Source of the DNA: Eggerthellaceae bacterium
Lineage (GTDB): Bacteria > Actinomycetota > Coriobacteriia > Coriobacteriales > Eggerthellaceae
DNA length: 6,183 bases
Direction of reading: 5' to 3'
Assembly: GCA_003452695.1 (NCBI GenBank)
Contig: DMNP01000181.1
Location: 1 to 6,183 of the forward strand
The notes beneath the pieces were generated by a model. It searched no databases and was not told the origin of the DNA. It was given only the letters and a program-made list of their open reading frames with translations. Of this stretch, positions 1 through 4,762 are shown one piece after another. The position numbers and the translations under genes are program-made. Each line of letters starts with the position of its first letter. Within the stretch, counting starts at the first letter, position 1.

Positions 1-653
1 TGCAGCTCGTCGACCGCGCCATCGCCGCTCGGGCGGGGCTCGTCACGTACGGGCGCAACAACTTCGCCTACGCCGACGAGCTGGGGTCGTTCATCGTCTT
101 CGTGACCATACCCGTCGACGCCGAGCTCGAATGCGAGGTACACGAGCCGCGCCGGGGCTGCCCCGAGGGCTGCCGCAAGTGCATCGACGCGTGCCCGACG
201 CACGCCATGGACGACGACGGCGCGCTCGACCCCACGCGCTGCGTGCTCTACAGCAACTTCAGGCCCGGCGAGCGCAAGGACCCCGCCGTCACGGCGCTCA
301 TCGGCCAGCGCGTGCACGGCTGCGACGCCTGCCAGGTCGCCTGCCCGCGCAACGCGCACGTGCTCGCCGCGCCCAAGGCGCCCGACCCGTACCTCGACTG
401 GTTGGCCGGCAGCTTCTCGCTCGAGGATATGCTCTTCTGCGACGAGGGCTACTACGAGGCCTGCATTCGTCCGGTCATGTTCAACTACATCCGCGACGTC
501 GACATCTTCAGGCAGAACGCCGCCATCGCCATGGGAAACAGCGGCGACGCGCGCCACCTGCCCGCGCTGCGCCGCGCCGTGGCCGAGGGCAGCGAGCAGG
601 TGCGTCGCTTCGCTCAGATCGCAATCGAGCAAATCGGGCAACGAATGGCGTGA
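1..653 (+). CDS. QueG-like double [4Fe-4S] cluster protein, C-terminal part (5' truncated by window)
   Basis: The frame is open from base 3, so the GTG at 102 is internal. The upstream codons (AARAGLVTYGRNNFAYADELGSF) already match the conserved 'AGLGxxGKNxLL...GS' stretch of epoxyqueuosine reductase QueG and its reductive-dehalogenase-like relatives. Two cluster motifs follow: CxxxCxxCxxxCP (CPEGCRKCIDACP) and GCDACQVACP, separated by an RC...YSNF...IGQRVH segment as in QueG. The last ~50 residues (GNSGDARHLPALRRAV...) look like a HEAT/PBS-lyase repeat, also usual at the QueG C-terminus. True QueG uses cobalamin to reduce epoxyqueuosine in tRNA. The catalytic N-terminal half is outside the window, and the first cluster has CxxxC where QueG normally has CxxC. 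A non-queuosine oxidoreductase role is therefore equally possible. The protein is probably cytoplasmic. A hairpin overlaps its stop codon. Confidence 0.85.
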   Translation, partial: QLVDRAIAARAGLVTYGRNNFAYADELGSFIVFVTIPVDAELECEVHEPRRGCPEGCRKCIDACPTHAMDDDGALDPTRCVLYSNFRPGERKDPAVTALIGQRVHGCDACQVACPRNAHVLAAPKAPDPYLDWLAGSFSLEDMLFCDEGYYEACIRPVMFNYIRDVDIFRQNAAIAMGNSGDARHLPALRRAVAEGSEQVRRFAQIAIEQIGQRMA

Positions 654-682
654 ACGGGGGTCCGCGTCTGTTGACTCCCGTT
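653..682 (+). terminator. Stem-loop at the stop of the QueG-like gene (possible terminator)
   Basis: Bases 653-662 (AACGGGGGTC) pair with 673-682 (GACTCCCGTT), giving a 10-bp stem with one G-U wobble and a 10-base loop. It begins at the last base of the TGA stop. There is no U-run after it, so it may be an mRNA 3'-end hairpin or a weak or Rho-assisted terminator rather than a classical intrinsic one. Confidence 0.4.
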
Positions 683-934
683 AATCACGTTAGTACACCT
701 GATTTTGCGAAAGCGCTGACTTATAAGTGTTATTAGTGTCAAGAATAAGCAGAATGTGGCGCAAAGTTCGAAGGTGATGGAGGGCCGATTGTCTGCGTGA
801 TGCGCTCGGAACGGTCGTCTCCCGACGGAGCGAACGCTTCTGCGTATGCGAATTATGCATATCTATCAGCTTTGACTGAAGTTATCTATCGCCCCCATTA
901 AACAGCGATGGGGGCGTTCGGGACTATTTCGGCT
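683..934. other. Intergenic stretch without a recognisable gene
   Basis: No reading frame here has a credible start, ribosome site or recognisable protein. The stretch is more AT-rich than the flanking genes. It holds near-repeats of TATGC around 843-861 and the GC-rich hairpin at 890-916. The QueG-like gene points in from the left and the membrane protein plus XRE remnant from the right, so this is a convergent gap where terminators are expected. Confidence 0.5.
890..916. terminator. Perfect 9-bp GC-rich hairpin in the convergent gap
   Basis: CGCCCCCAT (890-898) pairs perfectly with ATGGGGGCG (908-916) around a 9-base loop. Its position between convergent transcription units fits a bidirectional terminator. 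Neither flank carries a strong T-run (a short TATTTC follows at 924-929 on +), so the role is uncertain. Confidence 0.45.
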
Positions 935-1180
935 CTAAGAGTTCCCTAGCACCTCGGAGGGGTGCGCGGGCGATGGCCGCATCAGCCGCATTCTCCGCTC
1001 GGCTCGGCCGTCGACGGCTGCGTTTTCGCTTCTCGCCACGATGGGCATGTCCCTCTCGGCGAGTAATCGCAGTGCGCGCTCGAGCTTGGCGGTCGGCTTG
1101 CCCCGTTCGAGTTCCGATGCGAACCGTTGCGAGCAGCCGCAGCATTTCGCGAGCTGTGCCTGGGCCAGGGCGTTTAACAG
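935..1180 (-). pseudogene. Remnant of an XRE/HipB-type helix-turn-helix regulator, N-terminus missing
   Basis: Read on the minus strand, codons from about 1180 to 1030 encode ALAQAQLAKCCGCSQRFASEL followed by ERGKPTAKLERALRLLAERD. This is a good match to the helix-turn-helix core of HipB-like antitoxins and other XRE repressors, whose typical pattern is LTQAQLAxxCGxSQRFVSELERGKPTAxLxxxLxLLxxLG. The usual first helix and a start codon are missing. The in-frame sequence upstream of ~1180 is simply the membrane-protein gene read out of frame, and the only in-frame ATG is far upstream at 1333 inside that gene. The frame stays open to a TAG at 935-937, with about 30 residues after the domain that I do not recognise. 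I interpret it as a regulator whose 5' half was lost when it was joined to the 3' end of the neighbouring gene. No HipA-like partner is visible. Confidence 0.6.
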
Positions 1181-1770
1181 CCTAGCAAACGCGCCAGATT
1201 GGGCGCGTTCTGCTCGAGGTTGTCCAAGAGCCCGAGGCCGCCCGAGGGAGATATATGGTTTGCGAACACGAGCTTGGCGATGGGGCCCACGACGAAGAAG
1301 TTCACTAACAAGGCCATGGGCGCCACGATGCACAACGTCGCGAAGTAACGTTCCAAGAAGTTATCGGGGCCAACGATGAGCAGCGTGGCAATGGCGCACA
1401 TGATGGGTGCCATGCAGCATACGTTCAGCGCGGTCATGGCCACGCCGCGCGCAACGCCCTCGAAGCGGTTGAAAACGAGCTTCGGCGCGAGCTTGTTCAC
1501 GAGCGGCGCGCCGATGAACGTGCGCACGAGGAAGGCTAGGCAGAACATCAGCGGGTACAGCCAGTGCGAGTTCGCAAGGAAATCGAGCCCCGTGTTGCGT
1601 ACGCCGTTGACCGTGACCATGAACGTTACCATGCCGCCGACCATGAGCACCTGGAAAATGGTTGCGCCGTTCAGGCCACGGGGGATAGGAACGGCGCCTT
1701 GCAGGCAATCGCGGTAGGTGAATCGCCGAGGCTCCTCCGGTGTTTCAGCTGCGTTGTTGAATTCAATCAT
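1174..1770 (-). CDS. Four-helix integral membrane protein with an internal repeat, DUF2798-like
   Basis: The predicted protein has 198 residues. After a polar N-terminal tail of about 33 residues come four hydrophobic segments at roughly 35-56, 70-88, 108-133 and 144-163. The second and fourth end in related boundary motifs (IGAPLVNKLAPKLVF near 86-100 and VVGPIAKLVF near 160-169), so the protein looks like two copies of a two-helix unit. This resembles the small DUF2798 membrane family, a suggestion from memory of the pattern only; no biochemical role is known to me. I prefer the ATG at 1770 to the GTG at 1782, because AGAGGT (1781-1786) sits 10 bases before the ATG but would overlap the GTG. 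The gene opposes all intact neighbours. Its stop (1174-1176) overlaps the start of the XRE remnant, so the last residues (NLARLLGC) may not be the ancestral C-terminus. Confidence 0.8.
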   Translation of the reverse strand: MIEFNNAAETPEEPRRFTYRDCLQGAVPIPRGLNGATIFQVLMVGGMVTFMVTVNGVRNTGLDFLANSHWLYPLMFCLAFLVRTFIGAPLVNKLAPKLVFNRFEGVARGVAMTALNVCCMAPIMCAIATLLIVGPDNFLERYFATLCIVAPMALLVNFFVVGPIAKLVFANHISPSGGLGLLDNLEQNAPNLARLLGC

Positions 1771-1780
1771 GAACTTAGTC

Positions 1781-1786
1781 ACCTCT
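1781..1786 (-). promoter_or_regulatory. Ribosome binding site that sets the start of the membrane protein
   Basis: On the minus strand AGAGGT precedes the ATG at 1770 by 10 bases. The upstream GTG at 1782 shares bases with this site and cannot use it, so the shorter start is favoured. Confidence 0.55.
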
Positions 1787-1961
1787 GTTTTCTAGCAAGG
1801 CCGGCAAGGCGCAAAAGGCCCTTAAAGCCGGCTTTTCGGCAATCGAGTGCAAGGCGACAGAAGGCCGCCTCGCCCTTCGCTCGTATTCGATTTGCTTGGT
1901 TGAATGCGCTACTCGAAACTGGCTACGTACTCGTCTTTTCAGTAGTTACTCTATCGGTGAA

Positions 1962-2030
1962 ATGTGCACGAGCTGTGAATATGGAGCCGAATCCATCTTT
2001 CGGGATTCGTTGTGTCAGGCCTGTTCTTAG
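1962..2030 (+). other. Possible 22-residue cysteine-rich peptide (CxxC ... CxxC)
   Basis: ATG at 1962 to TAG at 2028-2030 encodes 22 residues beginning MCTSCEYG and ending LCQACS, with two CxxC pairs 12 residues apart, like a minimal zinc knuckle. The same frame is open further upstream with no clear start. The ribosome site (GGTGA) is too close to the ATG to be convincing. It could be a chance frame, a leader peptide or the trace of a zinc-ribbon gene. It lies just upstream of, and overlaps in another frame, the chimeric relic that begins near 2012. Confidence 0.15.
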
Positions 2031-2281
2031 ATGAGCATTGGTTTATGCCGCCAAGTCCAGGGTACAGCAACTTCATGCCCGGAGAGCGCAAGAACCCTGC
2101 CGTCATCGAGCTCATCGGCCAGCACGTGCATGCCGAGCACGACGACATCACGTGGCTGCGCGGAATCGAGACCTGCAAGGTCGTCGGCACCAACGGCTAC
2201 AAGTGCGCGTCCGTGTGGATTAATCCGGCCGACACGCGTTGTCTCGGTATCCAGAACGGCGCCATCGTAAGCTGTCGCTGA
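2012..2281 (+). pseudogene. Chimeric relic: QueG-like fragment joined to a molybdopterin-oxidoreductase fragment
   Basis: This is an 89-codon frame starting at a GTG with no good ribosome site. Codons 18-40 (2063-2131) match the inter-cluster segment of the QueG-like gene at 249-317: 60 of 69 bases are identical and the frame is the same. The match then stops just before the second Cys motif would begin. From codon 43 the sequence changes to HDDITWLRGIETCKVVG followed by TNGYKCASVWINPADTRCLG and IQNGAIV. That is the pattern of the C-terminal molybdopterin-dinucleotide-binding domain of DMSO-reductase-family enzymes (typically INPxDAxxxGIxDGDxV). The domain ends prematurely at TGA (2279-2281), before its later strands, and the catalytic parts of both parents are absent. 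A functional small protein is unlikely. I read it as debris from recombination between two oxidoreductase genes. Confidence 0.6.
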
Positions 2282-2323
2282 ATACTTAATATTAGGTAAA
2301 TAGCGTACCAAATAAGAGGTATT
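2281..2323 (+). promoter_or_regulatory. 18-bp imperfect dyad in the AT-rich leader of the chaperonin cassette
   Basis: AATACTTAATATTAGGTA (2281-2298) and TACCAAATAAGAGGTATT (2306-2323) are inverted copies matching at 14 of 18 positions around the 7-base spacer AATAGCG. The dyad sits about 220 bases before the chaperonin start, at the edge of a sharply AT-rich tract. It could be an operator, for example for the LuxR-type protein encoded downstream. No convincing -35/-10 pair is identifiable nearby; TATTAT at 2319-2324 is a possible -10. Confidence 0.35.
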
Positions 2324-2544
2324 ATCGAATATATTCCGAGTTTTTAAAATGGAGCATACTTTGATCGTGAATGCTTGTATTCGCGAGCGCTATACCGATT
2401 TACCTGCATATGCGAACGAAGTGGTCAGGTTTGTGGGAGAAATAGTTGTTTTATCGAAGAAATCCCTGTTCAAAAAGGAAGAACCTGCGCTAGAAACCAA
2501 TGCGTTCTCGTGCGAGAGCGCGTGTCCGAAAGGATGGATGCGCT
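2324..2544 (+). promoter_or_regulatory. Long AT-rich leader upstream of the chaperonin gene
   Basis: About 220 bases of mostly non-coding sequence, much richer in A and T than the gene that follows. A frame from ATG 2349 begins MEHTLIVNACIRER but has no ribosome site and continues out of phase into the chaperonin gene, so I do not call it. Neither a CIRCE element (TTAGCACTC-N9-GAGTGCTAA) nor a HAIR-type HspR site is visible here. This argues against standard heat-shock control. AAAGGA at 2529-2534 is the likely ribosome site for the ATG at 2545. Confidence 0.4.
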
Positions 2545-4152
2545 ATGACGGTACTGCACGGCGACGAGATGCGAAGCGGCATGCTGGCGGGCGTCGACAA
2601 GCTTGCCGACGCCGTGAAGGTAACGCTCGGGCCCCGCGGCCGCAACGTTGCCATGCCGCAGAAGGCCAACGTGTACGGCGCCGATTACGGCGATGCCGCG
2701 TCGCCTGATGCGCCGGTGCTCATAACCAACGACGGCGTGACCATTGCGAAGGGCATTACGTTGGAAGATCCCGTGCAGAACCTGGGCGCGCAGCTGTGCA
2801 AAGAGGCCGCCATTGCCGCCAACGATACGGCAGGCGACGGAACGACGACCGCCGTCGTGCTGGCGCAGGCCCTGCTGCACGGTGCTATCCGCTCTATCGC
2901 AGCCGGCGCAGACCCCCTTGCCATAAGGCGCGGCATGCAACGGACGGCATCGGCCGTGCGCGAAGCCGTCGCGGACGCGGCGACGCCCGTCCAGACCAAG
3001 GAGGACCTGGTCTGCGTCGCAACCATTTCGTGCCAGGACGAGCGGCTCGGCGTGTTGGTCGGGGAAGCGCTCGACACGGTTGGCGAAGAGGGCGTCGTAA
3101 ACGTCGACGATTCGCGCCGCTTCGAAACGACGCTCGACGTGCAAGAGGGCGTCGTCTTCGACCGGGGGCTCGCGTCTCCCCACATGGCAACGGACGCCAA
3201 ACGTGGCGTGGCAGAGCTCGAGAATCCCTATATCCTGATTACCGACAAGAAGATCGAACGCACCCAAGATGTCGTAGACGCGCTGATTTGCGCTGCAGAG
3301 GACAATCGCGACTGCCTGATAATCTCGGATGGCGTGGAAGGCGAGGCGCTGGGGTTGATCTTGGCCAACAAGCGCCAGGGCGATATGAAGGTGGCCTGCG
3401 TGCTGGCGCCGGAATATGGCGAAGGCCGCCGGTGGCGTCTGGACGACCTGGCCATACAGACTGGCGGCGCGTTCGTGGCGACGGAGGCGGGCATGAGCTT
3501 GCGCGGCGTTACGCGCGATATGCTAGGCAGCGCCGAACGCGTCGTCGTCACTTCGCGCACGACGACCATCGTGGGCGGCGGGGGAGACCCGAAGGCCATC
3601 CAAGACCGTATCGACCAGCTCCGCTACTATGCGAAAAACACCGAGTACGAGTTCAACCGGCAGCGCCATGCCGAGCGTCTGGCCAAGTTCGTGTCGGGCG
3701 TCGCGACCATCCGCGTGGGCGGCATGACCGAAGCCGAGCAGTGGGAACGCAAGATGCGCGTCGAGGACGCCGTGGCCGCAACGAGGGCGGCTCGCGAAGG
3801 CGGCATCGTCGCTGGTGGTGGAACCGCCCTGTTGAACGCCGCGAACGCCCTGGGCGAATTGCCGGGCAAGCTGGAAGCCGACGAGGCAGTCGGTGCCGAA
3901 ATCGCCTTGCAAGCTTGCAAGGCGCCCGTGTGCCAGATTGCGGAGAACGCAGGCAAGGAAGGGCCAGCGATCGTCGCTAAGCTGGCCGAGCTGGGTGCGG
4001 GCTTCGGGTACGATGCGGCCGCTGACCGCTTCGTCAACATGGTCGAGGAGGGAATCGTCGATCCGCTGCAGGTTACGCTCGGCGCCGTCGATGCCGCCTT
4101 CTCGGTTGCAGGCACGGCGCTTCTGACCGAAGTCGGCATCGTAAAGGAATAG
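2545..4152 (+). CDS. Divergent GroEL-type (group I) chaperonin paralogue
   Basis: The protein has 535 residues. I chose ATG 2545 because it places the family N-terminus (GMLAGVDKLADAVKVTLGPRG) correctly; the open frame upstream is not GroEL-like. ATPase residues are conserved: TLGPRG 27-32, D63 (E. coli D52), DGTTT 98-102 (D87), D408 (D398) in RVEDAVAATRAA, the GGG at about 424-426, and D506 (D495). An ATP-driven folding chamber in the cytoplasm is therefore expected. Three features are odd. About 14 extra residues (around 38-57) lie in the equatorial hairpin between GRNVAM and ITNDG. In the apical substrate/GroES-binding face, Y199, Y203 and F204 are replaced by L209, H213 and M214. The C-terminus stops at IVKE without the GGM-repeat tail. 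No groES lies beside it. These traits mark a specialised second copy rather than the housekeeping GroEL. It is the likely first gene of a cassette with the trigger-factor-like and LuxR genes. Confidence 0.93.
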   Translation: MTVLHGDEMRSGMLAGVDKLADAVKVTLGPRGRNVAMPQKANVYGADYGDAASPDAPVLITNDGVTIAKGITLEDPVQNLGAQLCKEAAIAANDTAGDGTTTAVVLAQALLHGAIRSIAAGADPLAIRRGMQRTASAVREAVADAATPVQTKEDLVCVATISCQDERLGVLVGEALDTVGEEGVVNVDDSRRFETTLDVQEGVVFDRGLASPHMATDAKRGVAELENPYILITDKKIERTQDVVDALICAAEDNRDCLIISDGVEGEALGLILANKRQGDMKVACVLAPEYGEGRRWRLDDLAIQTGGAFVATEAGMSLRGVTRDMLGSAERVVVTSRTTTIVGGGGDPKAIQDRIDQLRYYAKNTEYEFNRQRHAERLAKFVSGVATIRVGGMTEAEQWERKMRVEDAVAATRAAREGGIVAGGGTALLNAANALGELPGKLEADEAVGAEIALQACKAPVCQIAENAGKEGPAIVAKLAELGAGFGYDAAADRFVNMVEEGIVDPLQVTLGAVDAAFSVAGTALLTEVGIVKE

Positions 4153-4159
4153 CAACAGC

Positions 4160-4301
4160 GGGGACATACTTGTCAATTGCAGTGTATGTCCCCAACGATG
4201 ACGAAGTGAATCATTGGGGACATACTCCGCAATTGACATGTATGTCCCCAATGATGACATAGCATGCTTGGGACGCACTCCTCAAAACAGGGTATGTCCC
4301 C
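4160..4301. repeat. Three tandem copies of a GGGGACATAC hairpin repeat
   Basis: Copy 1 (4160-4193) and copy 2 (4216-4249) are 34-base palindromic units with identical perfect 10-bp stems, GGGGACATAC and GTATGTCCCC, around 14-base loops containing CAATTG. Copy 3 (4269-4301) is degenerate, with the left stem decayed (GGGACGCAC). Each is followed by a conserved GATGAC, at 4197-4202, 4252-4257 and 4304-4309. The spacing between copies is 56 and 53 bases, so whole units were duplicated in direct orientation. They fill the gap between the chaperonin stop and the next gene's ribosome site. They look like REP-type intergenic palindromes, which are often spread by IS200-like transposases. In the transcript they could stabilise upstream mRNA or reduce downstream expression. 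Confidence 0.85.
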
Positions 4302-4312
4302 AGCGATGACGT

Positions 4313-4321
4313 GGAAGGAGG
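4313..4321 (+). promoter_or_regulatory. Strong ribosome binding site for a GTG start
   Basis: GGAAGGAGG lies 6 bases before the GTG at 4328. This near-consensus site fixes the GTG as the start of the trigger-factor-like gene, although no ATG is nearby. Confidence 0.8.
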
Positions 4322-4327
4322 CCGAAC

Positions 4328-4753
4328 GTGGCCGCGCGCGACGAGATATGGCGCAAGTACGTCGAGGACTACGACATCGACGTCCCCAAGAGCGCCATCC
4401 AGAACGAGCTCGAGTACATTAAGCTGGACCTGCGGCATCGCATGCAATATGACCAGCTGACCGGTGGCGATATGCACCTTTTTCCCAAACGGGAGCTCGC
4501 GCAACAAGAAGACGAGCTACGCGCCGCGGCCCTGTTCGAGGCGAAGGCCCCGCGCGTGCTGAAAGCGATAGTGGCAGAGCAGGGATTCACGGCCACGCAG
4601 GATGAGCTGGAAGCTGAAGCGCAGGCCATCGCCGAGCGCGAAGGCTCGACGATGGACATGGTGAAGCGCTTCTTCGGCGAAGACCTAGCGATGCTCGAAC
4701 GGGACGTCGTGGAGCGCAAGGCTATTGATTGGGCGTGCGAACAGATGAGGTAA
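4328..4753 (+). CDS. Stand-alone trigger-factor C-terminal domain protein (putative dedicated chaperone)
   Basis: This 141-residue, helical, highly charged protein starts at GTG. It follows the C-terminal (SurA-like substrate-cradle) domain of trigger factor. The DIDVPKSAIQNELEYIKLDL stretch near 17-36 matches 'VPExLVExELxxML', and the middle part (LRAAALFEAKAPRVLKAIVAEQG, 64-86) matches 'LRxxAxxxVKxxLVLxAIAExE'. The TQDELEAEAQAIAEREG stretch (90-106) matches 'SDEELExEIxxLAxxYG', and the end (LERDVVERKAIDWACEQ, 123-139) matches 'LRxDLLRRKALDxLVE'. Both the ribosome-docking N-domain and the FKBP-type prolyl isomerase domain are absent, so it should act off the ribosome as a small holdase. Its stop lies 9 bases before the LuxR gene, so the two are co-translated. 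Related trigger-factor-like proteins (PceT, CprT) bind reductive dehalogenase precursors. That similarity of role is inferred, and those proteins retain more of trigger factor. Confidence 0.75.
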   Translation: MAARDEIWRKYVEDYDIDVPKSAIQNELEYIKLDLRHRMQYDQLTGGDMHLFPKRELAQQEDELRAAALFEAKAPRVLKAIVAEQGFTATQDELEAEAQAIAEREGSTMDMVKRFFGEDLAMLERDVVERKAIDWACEQMR

Positions 4754-4762
4754 GGGGCGGCT

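Noticed and set aside
102..653. Start of the QueG-like protein at the internal GTG (102)
   Set aside because: Upstream codons in the same frame match the family without a break; the true start lies before the window.
131..736. Long + frame overlapping the QueG-like gene
   Set aside because: Arg/Ala-rich shadow frame typical of GC-rich coding DNA; the other frame has clear Fe-S motifs.
872..901. Promoter with TTGACT at 872-877
   Set aside because: The -10 position at 17-18 bases falls in the GC-rich hairpin stem with poor consensus, and no gene follows on that strand.
1564..2034. 156-codon + frame across the membrane protein start
   Set aside because: Antisense shadow of a well-supported minus-strand gene; no ribosome site or recognisable protein pattern.
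2027..2311. Minus-strand frame over the chimeric relic
   Set aside because: The plus strand shows two recognisable protein fragments; the minus frame shows none.
2282..2544. CIRCE or HAIR heat-shock operator before the chaperonin
   Set aside because: Searched by eye for TTAGCACTC/GAGTGCTAA and CTTGAGT/ACTCAAG arms; none found.
2349..2708. 119-codon + frame entering the chaperonin gene
   Set aside because: No ribosome site, and it runs out of phase through conserved GroEL codons; only its first residues are worth noting.
2470..3267. 265-codon minus frame antisense to the chaperonin
   Set aside because: Shadow of GroEL codon usage; lacks family patterns and has no plausible regulatory region.
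2796..3980. 394-codon + frame inside the chaperonin gene
   Set aside because: Extremely Arg-rich out-of-frame translation of GC-rich coding DNA.
3523..4278. 251-codon minus frame spanning the repeats and chaperonin 3' end
   Set aside because: Antisense to conserved GroEL sequence and begins within the palindromic repeat array; judged a shadow.
4160..4301. CRISPR array
   Set aside because: Only three short palindromic units whose variable parts are the hairpin loops and short linkers; spacing and structure fit REP-type repeats, and there are no cas genes.
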